From: Diplonema japonicum
Taxonomy: Eukaryota > Euglenozoa > Diplonemea > Diplonemida > Diplonemidae
NCBI GenBank assembly: GCA_964019335.1
Contig: OZ025744.1
Span: forward strand, 186,001 to 250,000
Direction: 5' to 3'
DNA length: 64,000 nucleotides
In this document: in pieces, positions 38,736 through 49,170 of the stretch
Layout: the number at the start of each line of letters is the position of its first letter
How positions within the stretch are numbered: the first letter of the stretch is position 1
The notes under the pieces: generated by a model
Database searches by the model: none
The model's input: only the letters and a program-made list of their open reading frames with translations
What the model was told of the DNA's origin: nothing
Made by a program: the position numbers and the translations under genes

Positions 38736-39014
38736 CTACTTGATTACAGGGGGCGCGCCTCGGCCTGGCTGTAGCTTCTTCTGCGTTCCGCATCGTGTCC
38801 TTAATGCGTGCGGTGTGCAACTCAACCCCAGCCATGGCGCCCCTGGTAACCAAGATTCTGAGTCCGTGCAGTTTGCTGCCTGCGCGTCACCCTGAGCATC
38901 TGCAATACGTTCTTCCACTCGGGCGCTACCGGTGATGACCGACGTGGAGGTCAATAGCGAAACACATCTGATGTACTTCTTTATATTTCCATATTTCTGT
39001 GTTATCCCCACCAC
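38736..39014 (-). repeat. R1 repeat copy 1
   Basis: About 279 bp from CTACTTGATTACAGGGGGCG to GTTATCCCCACCAC, repeated at 39853, 41377 and 45091. On the minus strand one frame (TSTSVITGSARVEERIADAQ) stays open. Compared with copy 3 it has a 3-nt in-frame indel (LSCTPHALRT versus LSTPHALRT). Confidence 0.85.
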
Positions 39015-39852
39015 AAAAAAGAAGAAAAAAAAAAACGCGCCCCCCTTCCCCTCCAATAAAATCGCCTGTCTACCGGCAGAAAAAGCTCCCCTTTTTTACA
39101 AAGAGTGGATCGAAGAAGGTCTCTTTTTCTTCTTCTTCTTCTTCTCCTCAAGTGTCATCCCAAGAACCTTAGATGTTACAATATTCAGTTAGTTCTTTTT
39201 ATAACAAAAAAAATGTGGTAACTTGGCCCACCACGGTGGTGGGAAAAAAAAAAAAAAAAGAAGAAGAAAAAATCGTGTGGAAGTAAATCCTATCAAATAC
39301 AAGCTTATTATCATTTTTTTTTTTTTTTTTGGTGCTCCTCGTTCTCCTTGCCATCCACGTGCCCTGTGGCTGTGATGGGGAAAGGAAAGGGAAAGGAAAA
39401 GGAAAATTTTTCGGGGTGCTCACTGCCTAAGATTAGAAATAGACGTAGAAAAAATAGGGGAGGGGGGAGGGGGGAATATAGAATGCCACCTGACAACTTC
39501 CTTGCAGGTGTATCGAAACTGCAAGCAGAAGTATGTCCCGTCGGGAAGGAAATGCCCCAACACACCATATCAATTTTCCACCCCCTCTTTTTCTTCTTTT
39601 TTTTTTTGCATCATAAGAAACAAGAAACATGCAGCACAGAGCCACAACCGGAAGTAAACCCCACAAAAAAAAGGGGGGGGTGATATAAACAAAAAGAAGG
39701 AAACACATCCTTGCATTCACTTAGCCGCCCTGCGGCTGTGATGGGGAAAGGGAAAGGGACGGATAAAAAAAAAAAAAAAAGAAGAAGAAGGATGACTTTG
39801 GTTGCTTCATAAACCGAGCAACCGCGAAACAAAAAAAAAAAAAAAAAAAAAT
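39015..39852. other. Spacer with short GGGAAA-type repeats
   Basis: Two related segments, each containing GCTGTGATGGGGAAAGG (about 39370 and 39739), plus CCCACCACGGTGGTGGG (39227-39243), a short perfect palindrome. No gene. Confidence 0.5.
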
Positions 39853-40184
39853 GGGGCTTTGATTGCAACACTAGGTGGCGTTAAGCGTGCAACGAAGCAC
39901 GAACTACCTACTTGATTACAGGGGGCGCTCCTCGGCCGAGCAGTAGCTTCTTCTGCGTTCCGCATGTGTCCTTAATGCGTGCGGTGTGCTCAACCCTAGC
40001 CGGGGTGTCCCGGGTAACCAAGATTCTGCGCTCGTGCAGTTTGCTGCCTGTTCGTCACCCTGAGCATCTGCGTTACGTTCTTCCACTCGGGCGCTACCGG
40101 TGATGACCGACGAGGAGGTCAACAGCGAACAACACATCTGATGTACTTCTTTATGTTTCCATATTTCTGTGTTATCCCCACCAC
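39853..40184 (-). repeat. R1 repeat copy 2
   Basis: As copy 3, with an extra 40-bp left part (GGGGCTTTGATTGCAACACT). A 2-nt deletion relative to the other copies breaks the minus-strand frame near 39964. Confidence 0.85.
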
Positions 40185-40607
40185 CCCCCCCCCCAAAAAA
40201 AACTAGTGTGGAAAAAAAAAAAAAAAAAAAAGCCACTTAGGGCAGCTTTTTTGCGGGGTGAGAAATTGTTGGGGATAAGTTTTTATCAGTAAAATCATAA
40301 TCAGAAGTATGCCCTATCTGCCTCTGTTGCTTTTTTTTTCTTTTTTTTTTTCCTTTTTTTTCTCCCTTCTTTTTCTTTTGCGCTATCTTGAAGGGTTTCC
40401 GTATCCGTTTCCTTATTTTCAAAAAAAAATATAAAAAAGCTCTGGAAACGCGTTTCCTTGCCAACATAGCCCCCCCCCCCCCCCCCCCCCCACCCTTTCT
40501 CCTTCCGGAAGAAGGGCAAAATAGTGCATATACCGATATCCTCTAGATTGTTGCTGAAGTGTTGCTTTAGTGTTCCCCCCCCCCCCCCCCTTTCTAAAGT
40601 AAATATC
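40185..40607. other. Homopolymer-rich spacer
   Basis: Contains C runs of about 22 and 16 nt and GGAAACGCGTTTCC (about 40444-40457), a palindrome also seen near 38328. No gene. Confidence 0.5.
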
Positions 40608-40802
40608 AGTATCCAGGGTTAATCGATCACCTTCGGGGTTTTTGAAACCCGACCCGAGCAATTTTAGATTTCAGGCGAAGATTCTCTTCAGAGATACGCT
40701 ACAAGATACAGCTCTTGGAGAAGAGCAGGGCTCCAGCTGGTGGTGTATGCTAAACGGAAGAAATTATCATTTATTGACTTTTTTTTTTGATTTTCGCTCC
40801 CC

Positions 40803-40838
<36 letters not shown>

Positions 40839-40886
40839 GATTGTAATATTAGAAACCCGTGGGTGATCGGTTAAACCCTGGATACT
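40608..40886. mobile_element. 279-bp MITE related to the 51,989-53,622 element
   Basis: Left end AGTATCCAGGGTTAATCGAT CACCTTCGG and right end (reverse complement) AGTATCCAGGGTTTAACCGA TCACCCACGGG are inverted. Both match the terminal repeats of the 1.6-kb SAP-ORF element. The interior has no ORF and carries a 30-nt poly-A. It is a likely non-autonomous derivative. Confidence 0.8.
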
Positions 40887-41376
40887 AAAGTGTAAATAAG
40901 AGGGAGAAAAAAAAAATCGATCCTTTAACGTCAAGGCGACAAGTCGAACAGCGCTCCAAGTGTACTATAAATAAAGTACAAGGGGTGGGGGTGTATGTGG
41001 TCAAACGATAAATTGGAGTGAGTTCTAGACATGGTGATCCATGTTACCCCCGTTTTGAAAGGTTTGTTTGTTGCCTTATTCTTGTCTCTCCACCGAGCAC
41101 CGTCACCCTGGCACAGACAATGACTCGCTTAAGGGGAGGTGTCGTTACGCACCTAGACACGGCCAAAGGTCTTGCTGCCCCTTGGAAGAAACAATTCTAT
41201 ATGACTGACGGGTTTGCGAGCAGAAAAAAAAAAAAAAAAAAAAAGAGTCAGTTGATTGTGCACAGCCGTAAAAAAGAATAACAATAACAAAAAAAAAAAA
41301 AAAAAAGCTGCGAATTTCTTTTTTTTTTTTTTTCGCTTGGCACAAGTTGCATATAGTTACAATAAAAAAGAAAAAG
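40887..41376. other. Spacer, no gene seen
   Basis: Mixed sequence with a 22-nt poly-A. 41307-41365 (AGCTGCGAA...TTGGCACAAGTTGCATATAG) recurs in inverted orientation at about 55085-55140. Confidence 0.5.
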
Positions 41377-41700
41377 GGGGCTTTGATTGCAACACTAGGT
41401 GGCGTTAAGCGTGCAACGAAGCACGAACTACCTACTTGATTACAGGGGGCGCTCCTCGGCCGAGCAGTAGCTTCTTCTGCGTTCCGCATCGTGTCCTTAA
41501 TGCGTGCGGTGTGCTCAACCCTAGCCGGGGCGTCCCGGGTAACCAAGATTCTGCGCTCGTGCAGTTTGCTGCCTGTTCGTCACCCTGAGCATCTGCGTTA
41601 CGTTCTTCCACTCGGGCGCTACCGGTGATGACCGACGAGGAGGTCAACAGCGAACAACACATCTGATGTACTTCTTATATTTCCATGTTATCCCCACCAC
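41377..41700 (-). repeat. R1 repeat copy 3
   Basis: Nearly identical to copy 2 and to copy 4. The minus-strand frame TSSSVITGSARVEERNADAQ is open through GRGAPPVIK. It sits at the left edge of the 3.6-kb tandem duplication. Confidence 0.85.
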
Positions 41701-44700
41701 CCTTTAAAAAAAAAAAAAAAAAATATGAGTTAAAGGAAGTCTTTGTGAGACGCCCCCCTTTTTGTAACCCCGAAAAAAAAAAAAAAAAAACAATTAATTC
41801 TGGAAAGAAGCCCCCCCCCCCCCCCCCCCCCCCCCCCGGAACCGGAAGTTTTTTACTTCCCGAATCATGGTTTATTTTCTCTTTTTTTTTGTAAGGGGGT
41901 TTTGTGATGCAAGGCCAGAATAGGCAAGTAGCTACTGCCGACATCCAGCATATCAGACCGGAAAAAGCCAGTATGCCAGAAAACCTGATTGTCCCGTCGT
42001 CCCTGTGTCTGCTTGTCAGAACGAAGCCGTGCTGCTCGACGGCTACAACGTCAATGTACCCCTCTGCTTTGTAGATACATATTTTTTTTTCCCCCTTTTT
42101 TTTTTTTTTTTTTTTTTTAAAGCTACTTCAGGGGGACAGCTAGGGCAGGGTGGGCCCCAAACGGTGCTTGAAAAAGAAACGTCTGGAAGCTCCGGCGGTC
42201 CAGAAGTTTTTTTTTTTTTTTTTTTACTTCTTGTAATTTGTTTTGTAAGAAATTATTCTTTTTTAAGGTATACGCTTTTTTTTTTTTTTTTTTTTTTTTT
42301 TTGCGCTCACCGGCCGTAAAAAAAAAAAGAAAAAAAAAAAAAAATACAAGGAAGATCATCCGCTTCCGAGCATTCTTCTTCCTTCCGGTGATTTTCGTAT
42401 TACAGTAATAATAAAAATCACTAGTCCGCTCCCTGTGCGGTGTGGCCCACTGCAGCGAAACACAGGTTCCATAGCCTCCGTATCTAACAAATCAGGGCAT
42501 CTTGCATGCCATATGGTTTGACTGCGTCTTCAACGTTCCCGCGAATAGTTTTCAGCTTTTCTGAGTACTTGAGGTACACCTCAGAGGTATCAGTGTAGCC
42601 CTCCAAGACCCCTTTCGCCCCATCCACATCCCCATCCATGAACAGCTTGTAACTAGCTTTGTACTTTGTGTGAGGGTCGCTGGCCTCCCCTTCTGCCATC
42701 TGGTACATCCACTCCTCCTCCTTCACCTCCTTCTCCCCAAGTGCCTCGTGAACAAGAAGGGTTTTGTCAGAGTGCTTCGGGAAGGAGAGGTGAAGAAGGG
42801 GCCTCGTGAAGGCCACGTTCGTCACCTCCTCGTGGGTTGTATTGTCCACTGCGATGTCCGCACCCTGCATCCTCGCCACCCGCTCCACGATGTGCACCCA
42901 CGACGCCAGCGACCCGACAAAAGTGAACTTCTTCATCCCATCACAACCCATGTTCCCACACTTCACTTCCCCAGAAGCAATCCCGATCGAGAACCGACCA
43001 AGAGAGGTGTTCCCTGTCAACGCACGTGAAAAGTTGTAAGCCGCCGCCCTGTAAGAAGAGCAGTTCCGCACACCGTTCCACGACACGTACAGCCTGTCCC
43101 CGCTGAAGCTGTCGGGTGTTCCTCGTGTTGCCTTCACGTGTAAAAGTGCTGCTGTCAGATACTCCGATATCTTCTTCAGAAACTCCCCGCTTTGCAGGAA
43201 GGACCGCATGTTGCAGGCCAGGAGTGTCACCTTCTTCGTCTTTGCTTCTGTTCCATAAAGTACATTCTGTTTTTGAGCCACTCTCAAGGAGTGGGATGTT
43301 CGCGATACGCGAGATTGCGTGGCTCCTGAACGGCTGTGATCTGTGGATTGTGCTTGCGTGCTGTCGCTTTCATCGCTAGTTGCCTGCAGAACAGAGGCCG
43401 GCATGTAGTTCCTGAACTCAACAAGGTTGTTGATCATCTGAAAGAAGCTGACCTGCATGAGCTGAACCTCTTGCAAAGTACTCAGTGGCCTCTCCCTGTC
43501 AACCTTCTCAAGGTCCATCACAGCCACCATCGCCATCTCGTTCTCCAGAATGAGAAGTGGTTCAATGATCTTCAGAACAAAGACAATGGACACCACAGTG
43601 AGGAGGACAGCGACGGCCACCACAAGCACGTACAGCACTGTGCGTGCCTTCTTCAGGTCGTCGTCCACCTTGCGCTCCGCATCGGAGATTGAAACACGCG
43701 TCTCTTCCAGTTTTCTATCAATCTCCCCCAAGATGTACGCCCTGTCGATCACGATGTGCACGTACCAGTCGATCCCGTGGCCGTTGTTCATGATCCCAAC
43801 CCTGTAGTAGAAGTCCTCTCCATCAGGTGCGTAGTCGGTGCTGATGTTCAGGATAACCGAGGTTTGATCTTGAGCTGTAAGTTCTGGGGTGACCTCTTGG
43901 GATAGTAATTCCCGTGCCACGCTAGATATGATGAGGTCGGAGCAGTTCACAGGGGGTATCAGAGAGATGCCGTCTTCGTTGCTTCCCGAAACGGTGCCGC
44001 GGGAGGTGGCGACGAGCATGCCGATGGGGTCGGGACCCATGTTGCTGCCTCTCACGGTGATGTACAACCTGCCTCTGGAGGGGTAAACGTCCACCGGACC
44101 ACCGATTTTGATGTTTTGCAAGAAGGTGCTGATGTGTCGGAGGTCGGCACCTGCAAAGACAACTCCCGTGCGGACCCCATTGTGGGTGATGGGGACAAAT
44201 GTGCTGCTTGCGAGATATGTTCCAAAAGAGATTGGCGGGGTCATGGAAGCCGTGTCCACTGGGAAATTATTGGCAAGTCCACCAAAGGATTCAATTCCGT
44301 CAAAATCTGACTGGCAGGGTCTGTCAGGGACCGTGCCGTTCGTTGGTACTGAGGTGTAGTTGCACATCGTCCAGTCCCAGAGTACGTCAGTCGCGGGATC
44401 GTTGTAAAAGAGGGGATCTCCTGTCCTGTTGTGAATGGCAGCGATAACAGTACGACCTGGCCCGCCCCAAGGGTGGCCGATACCGTAGTTGAAGGTAATC
44501 ACATGATCATGGTACTCGTCAGGGCCCCTTCGAAGCGTCTGGTAATTTTCGTAGTAAAACACTGAAACGTAGTTGTAGAAGAAGATACCCAGCCCGGTGT
44601 TTCCCTTCTCCAGGATACCTCTGTAACCCCAATAGTATCTTGCAAAATTATAGAAAGAAAAGTTTTTAACCTCGTCGTAAGGTCTTGCCATCACTTCCTC

Positions 44701-45088
44701 TGCCATGCCCAGCGCTGTCTGTCTTTGAGGTTCCATGAACTGCAGGAGGTAGTCGACGGTGCTGTTCATGAGAAGGTCGAGGTACTCGTCGGTTCTCTTC
44801 CTCACGCTGTCCTCGCCCACGGTGAAGGAGCTGTTCACAGAGGTGTCCCTCGAAGCCTTCGTGTCGTCGAGCGCCGTGTCGCTGCTGCTTATCGCGAGGA
44901 ACGTGCAGATAAACGCAGTGATCACGATGCACAGCAACACCAGCGCGATGTTCAGCACCTTGATGCTCGGCATTTTTTTTTTTTTTTTTTTTCTTTTCTT
45001 TTTTTATTCTTCTCTTTTTCCTCTTTCCTTAGGGTATTTGTAACCGTTTGCACCACGAGATGCATGCTGCCTAGAGAGTCACGGGCTC
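41471..45088. repeat. Tandem duplication, unit 1 (3.6 kb)
   Basis: This block and 45089-48706 are direct tandem copies offset by 3617-3618 bp, each with a partial R1 repeat, the upstream spacer, one receptor gene and its leader. The only differences I found are homopolymer lengths (A run 18 versus 20; C run 27 versus 26). The junction reads GGGCTCTT|CTTCTGCG, with CTT microhomology to the left boundary. Confidence 0.9.
42484..44973 (-). CDS. Receptor protein E: Cache-like ectodomain, TM, class III cyclase-homology domain
   Basis: 829 residues with the family architecture. Ectodomain blocks include RGPDEYHDHVITFNYGIGHP, the Cys loop CNYTSVPTNGTVPDRPC and GRLYITVRGSNMGPDPIGML. The cyclase-homology domain has the GEVKCGN variant (GQVRCGN in A-D). 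The linker is Ser/Thr rich (STQAQSTDHSRSGATQ). The C-terminal helix is YKLFMDGDVDGAKGVLEGYT. A 20-nt sense poly-A abuts the ATG. It lies in unit 1 of the tandem duplication and is identical in protein sequence to receptor F. Confidence 0.9.
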   Translation of the reverse strand: MPSIKVLNIALVLLCIVITAFICTFLAISSSDTALDDTKASRDTSVNSSFTVGEDSVRKRTDEYLDLLMNSTVDYLLQFMEPQRQTALGMAEEVMARPYDEVKNFSFYNFARYYWGYRGILEKGNTGLGIFFYNYVSVFYYENYQTLRRGPDEYHDHVITFNYGIGHPWGGPGRTVIAAIHNRTGDPLFYNDPATDVLWDWTMCNYTSVPTNGTVPDRPCQSDFDGIESFGGLANNFPVDTASMTPPISFGTYLASSTFVPITHNGVRTGVVFAGADLRHISTFLQNIKIGGPVDVYPSRGRLYITVRGSNMGPDPIGMLVATSRGTVSGSNEDGISLIPPVNCSDLIISSVARELLSQEVTPELTAQDQTSVILNISTDYAPDGEDFYYRVGIMNNGHGIDWYVHIVIDRAYILGEIDRKLEETRVSISDAERKVDDDLKKARTVLYVLVVAVAVLLTVVSIVFVLKIIEPLLILENEMAMVAVMDLEKVDRERPLSTLQEVQLMQVSFFQMINNLVEFRNYMPASVLQATSDESDSTQAQSTDHSRSGATQSRVSRTSHSLRVAQKQNVLYGTEAKTKKVTLLACNMRSFLQSGEFLKKISEYLTAALLHVKATRGTPDSFSGDRLYVSWNGVRNCSSYRAAAYNFSRALTGNTSLGRFSIGIASGEVKCGNMGCDGMKKFTFVGSLASWVHIVERVARMQGADIAVDNTTHEEVTNVAFTRPLLHLSFPKHSDKTLLVHEALGEKEVKEEEWMYQMAEGEASDPHTKYKASYKLFMDGDVDGAKGVLEGYTDTSEVYLKYSEKLKTIRGNVEDAVKPYGMQDALIC

Positions 45089-48000
45089 TTCTTCTGCGTT
45101 CCGCATCGTGTCCTTAATGCGTGCGGTGTGCTCAACCCTAGCCGGGGCGTCCCGGGTAACCAAGATTCTGCGCTCGTGCAGTTTGCTGCCTGTTCGTCAC
45201 CCTGAGCATCTGCGTTACGTTCTTCCACTCGGGCGCTACCGGTGATGACCGACGAGGAGGTCAACAGCGAACAACACATCTGATGTACTTCTTATATTTC
45301 CATGTTATCCCCACCACCCTTTAAAAAAAAAAAAAAAAAAAATATGAGTTAAAGGAAGTCTTTGTGAGACGCCCCCCTTTTTGTAACCCCGAAAAAAAAA
45401 AAAAAAAAACAATTAATTCTGGAAAGAAGCCCCCCCCCCCCCCCCCCCCCCCCCCGGAACCGGAAGTTTTTTACTTCCCGAATCATGGTTTATTTTCTCT
45501 TTTTTTTTGTAAGGGGGTTTTGTGATGCAAGGCCAGAATAGGCAAGTAGCTACTGCCGACATCCAGCATATCAGACCGGAAAAAGCCAGTATGCCAGAAA
45601 ACCTGATTGTCCCGTCGTCCCTGTGTCTGCTTGTCAGAACGAAGCCGTGCTGCTCGACGGCTACAACGTCAATGTACCCCTCTGCTTTGTAGATACATAT
45701 TTTTTTTTCCCCCTTTTTTTTTTTTTTTTTTTTTTAAAGCTACTTCAGGGGGACAGCTAGGGCAGGGTGGGCCCCAAACGGTGCTTGAAAAAGAAACGTC
45801 TGGAAGCTCCGGCGGTCCAGAAGTTTTTTTTTTTTTTTTTTTACTTCTTGTAATTTGTTTTGTAAGAAATTATTCTTTTTTAAGGTATACGCTTTTTTTT
45901 TTTTTTTTTTTTTTTTTTTTGCGCTCACCGGCCGTAAAAAAAAAAAGAAAAAAAAAAAAAAATACAAGGAAGATCATCCGCTTCCGAGCATTCTTCTTCC
46001 TTCCGGTGATTTTCGTATTACAGTAATAATAAAAATCACTAGTCCGCTCCCTGTGCGGTGTGGCCCACTGCAGCGAAACACAGGTTCCATAGCCTCCGTA
46101 TCTAACAAATCAGGGCATCTTGCATGCCATATGGTTTGACTGCGTCTTCAACGTTCCCGCGAATAGTTTTCAGCTTTTCTGAGTACTTGAGGTACACCTC
46201 AGAGGTATCAGTGTAGCCCTCCAAGACCCCTTTCGCCCCATCCACATCCCCATCCATGAACAGCTTGTAACTAGCTTTGTACTTTGTGTGAGGGTCGCTG
46301 GCCTCCCCTTCTGCCATCTGGTACATCCACTCCTCCTCCTTCACCTCCTTCTCCCCAAGTGCCTCGTGAACAAGAAGGGTTTTGTCAGAGTGCTTCGGGA
46401 AGGAGAGGTGAAGAAGGGGCCTCGTGAAGGCCACGTTCGTCACCTCCTCGTGGGTTGTATTGTCCACTGCGATGTCCGCACCCTGCATCCTCGCCACCCG
46501 CTCCACGATGTGCACCCACGACGCCAGCGACCCGACAAAAGTGAACTTCTTCATCCCATCACAACCCATGTTCCCACACTTCACTTCCCCAGAAGCAATC
46601 CCGATCGAGAACCGACCAAGAGAGGTGTTCCCTGTCAACGCACGTGAAAAGTTGTAAGCCGCCGCCCTGTAAGAAGAGCAGTTCCGCACACCGTTCCACG
46701 ACACGTACAGCCTGTCCCCGCTGAAGCTGTCGGGTGTTCCTCGTGTTGCCTTCACGTGTAAAAGTGCTGCTGTCAGATACTCCGATATCTTCTTCAGAAA
46801 CTCCCCGCTTTGCAGGAAGGACCGCATGTTGCAGGCCAGGAGTGTCACCTTCTTCGTCTTTGCTTCTGTTCCATAAAGTACATTCTGTTTTTGAGCCACT
46901 CTCAAGGAGTGGGATGTTCGCGATACGCGAGATTGCGTGGCTCCTGAACGGCTGTGATCTGTGGATTGTGCTTGCGTGCTGTCGCTTTCATCGCTAGTTG
47001 CCTGCAGAACAGAGGCCGGCATGTAGTTCCTGAACTCAACAAGGTTGTTGATCATCTGAAAGAAGCTGACCTGCATGAGCTGAACCTCTTGCAAAGTACT
47101 CAGTGGCCTCTCCCTGTCAACCTTCTCAAGGTCCATCACAGCCACCATCGCCATCTCGTTCTCCAGAATGAGAAGTGGTTCAATGATCTTCAGAACAAAG
47201 ACAATGGACACCACAGTGAGGAGGACAGCGACGGCCACCACAAGCACGTACAGCACTGTGCGTGCCTTCTTCAGGTCGTCGTCCACCTTGCGCTCCGCAT
47301 CGGAGATTGAAACACGCGTCTCTTCCAGTTTTCTATCAATCTCCCCCAAGATGTACGCCCTGTCGATCACGATGTGCACGTACCAGTCGATCCCGTGGCC
47401 GTTGTTCATGATCCCAACCCTGTAGTAGAAGTCCTCTCCATCAGGTGCGTAGTCGGTGCTGATGTTCAGGATAACCGAGGTTTGATCTTGAGCTGTAAGT
47501 TCTGGGGTGACCTCTTGGGATAGTAATTCCCGTGCCACGCTAGATATGATGAGGTCGGAGCAGTTCACAGGGGGTATCAGAGAGATGCCGTCTTCGTTGC
47601 TTCCCGAAACGGTGCCGCGGGAGGTGGCGACGAGCATGCCGATGGGGTCGGGACCCATGTTGCTGCCTCTCACGGTGATGTACAACCTGCCTCTGGAGGG
47701 GTAAACGTCCACCGGACCACCGATTTTGATGTTTTGCAAGAAGGTGCTGATGTGTCGGAGGTCGGCACCTGCAAAGACAACTCCCGTGCGGACCCCATTG
47801 TGGGTGATGGGGACAAATGTGCTGCTTGCGAGATATGTTCCAAAAGAGATTGGCGGGGTCATGGAAGCCGTGTCCACTGGGAAATTATTGGCAAGTCCAC
47901 CAAAGGATTCAATTCCGTCAAAATCTGACTGGCAGGGTCTGTCAGGGACCGTGCCGTTCGTTGGTACTGAGGTGTAGTTGCACATCGTCCAGTCCCAGAG

Positions 48001-48706
48001 TACGTCAGTCGCGGGATCGTTGTAAAAGAGGGGATCTCCTGTCCTGTTGTGAATGGCAGCGATAACAGTACGACCTGGCCCGCCCCAAGGGTGGCCGATA
48101 CCGTAGTTGAAGGTAATCACATGATCATGGTACTCGTCAGGGCCCCTTCGAAGCGTCTGGTAATTTTCGTAGTAAAACACTGAAACGTAGTTGTAGAAGA
48201 AGATACCCAGCCCGGTGTTTCCCTTCTCCAGGATACCTCTGTAACCCCAATAGTATCTTGCAAAATTATAGAAAGAAAAGTTTTTAACCTCGTCGTAAGG
48301 TCTTGCCATCACTTCCTCTGCCATGCCCAGCGCTGTCTGTCTTTGAGGTTCCATGAACTGCAGGAGGTAGTCGACGGTGCTGTTCATGAGAAGGTCGAGG
48401 TACTCGTCGGTTCTCTTCCTCACGCTGTCCTCGCCCACGGTGAAGGAGCTGTTCACAGAGGTGTCCCTCGAAGCCTTCGTGTCGTCGAGCGCCGTGTCGC
48501 TGCTGCTTATCGCGAGGAACGTGCAGATAAACGCAGTGATCACGATGCACAGCAACACCAGCGCGATGTTCAGCACCTTGATGCTCGGCATTTTTTTTTT
48601 TTTTTTTTTTCTTTTCTTTTTTTATTCTTCTCTTTTTCCTCTTTCCTTAGGGTATTTGTAACCGTTTGCACCACGAGATGCATGCTGCCTAGAGAGTCAC
48701 GGGCTC
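45089..48706. repeat. Tandem duplication, unit 2 (3.6 kb)
   Basis: The second copy of the 41471-45088 block, including R1 copy 4 (45091-45317) and receptor F. The right boundary is GGGCTCTTC|CTGGG at about 48706. Confidence 0.9.
46102..48591 (-). CDS. Receptor protein F (duplicate of E)
   Basis: 829 residues; the protein is the same as receptor E over its whole length as far as I can compare, and the leader and downstream flank also match. It is either a very recent tandem duplicate or an assembly duplication. Features are those of E, including the Asn in place of the first metal Asp (VTLLACNM). Confidence 0.88.
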   Translation of the reverse strand: MPSIKVLNIALVLLCIVITAFICTFLAISSSDTALDDTKASRDTSVNSSFTVGEDSVRKRTDEYLDLLMNSTVDYLLQFMEPQRQTALGMAEEVMARPYDEVKNFSFYNFARYYWGYRGILEKGNTGLGIFFYNYVSVFYYENYQTLRRGPDEYHDHVITFNYGIGHPWGGPGRTVIAAIHNRTGDPLFYNDPATDVLWDWTMCNYTSVPTNGTVPDRPCQSDFDGIESFGGLANNFPVDTASMTPPISFGTYLASSTFVPITHNGVRTGVVFAGADLRHISTFLQNIKIGGPVDVYPSRGRLYITVRGSNMGPDPIGMLVATSRGTVSGSNEDGISLIPPVNCSDLIISSVARELLSQEVTPELTAQDQTSVILNISTDYAPDGEDFYYRVGIMNNGHGIDWYVHIVIDRAYILGEIDRKLEETRVSISDAERKVDDDLKKARTVLYVLVVAVAVLLTVVSIVFVLKIIEPLLILENEMAMVAVMDLEKVDRERPLSTLQEVQLMQVSFFQMINNLVEFRNYMPASVLQATSDESDSTQAQSTDHSRSGATQSRVSRTSHSLRVAQKQNVLYGTEAKTKKVTLLACNMRSFLQSGEFLKKISEYLTAALLHVKATRGTPDSFSGDRLYVSWNGVRNCSSYRAAAYNFSRALTGNTSLGRFSIGIASGEVKCGNMGCDGMKKFTFVGSLASWVHIVERVARMQGADIAVDNTTHEEVTNVAFTRPLLHLSFPKHSDKTLLVHEALGEKEVKEEEWMYQMAEGEASDPHTKYKASYKLFMDGDVDGAKGVLEGYTDTSEVYLKYSEKLKTIRGNVEDAVKPYGMQDALIC

Positions 48707-48787
48707 TTCCTGGGCTCTGCCCATACGCCAGACGGTCCCCTTGCAGGGTTGGTTTACATGATGAAGGCAACGGGAATAAAATAAAAA

Positions 48788-48870
48788 CAACGTTAAGTGT
48801 AAAGTGTGGATGAGTGTTCGGAAGGAAAAGCGGAATGTCCAGTGGAAACTGGCTTCAAGACGGAAAACTC
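48788..48870. repeat. Short direct repeat, copy 1
   Basis: About 80 bp (CAACGTTAAGTGTAAAGTG...GAATGTCCAGTGGAAACTGG CTTCAAGACGG) that recurs at 49091-49170, next to the stop codon of receptor G. Confidence 0.7.
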
Positions 48871-49090
48871 TTTTTTCTCTCTTTTTCTTTCTTTTTTTTT
48901 TTAAAATTCCATCGTTTTGTCTGGTTGCCCTGGCAACTCTCTCCCACAAGTTTTGCAAACGTTCCGACACTTTCTTTTTTTAAACACTGTCCTTTTTGGG
49001 GATCGGGGATGGGGTCTCCAATAAAATCGTGAGTGTCACAGCCGCTCTGAACGGCATGCTGCTTCGGCACGTGAGGCTGAATAAAAAAAA

Positions 49091-49170
49091 AAGCAACGTT
49101 GATGAAGTGAAAGAGTTCACAAGAAAAGCTGAATGTCCAGTGGAAACTGCATTCAAGACGGAGATCACTC
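49091..49170. repeat. Short direct repeat, copy 2
   Basis: A copy of 48788-48870 with about 80% similarity (GAATGTCCAGTGGAAACTGC ATTCAAGACGG). It ends at the receptor G stop codon. Confidence 0.7.

Noticed and set aside
38700-45320. CRISPR-like reading of the repeated units
   Set aside because: Units are long, few and irregularly spaced, and the genome is eukaryotic; no CRISPR array is present.
41471-48706. Calling the duplication a biological event with certainty
   Set aside because: Only homopolymer-length differences separate the units, which an assembly duplication would also show.
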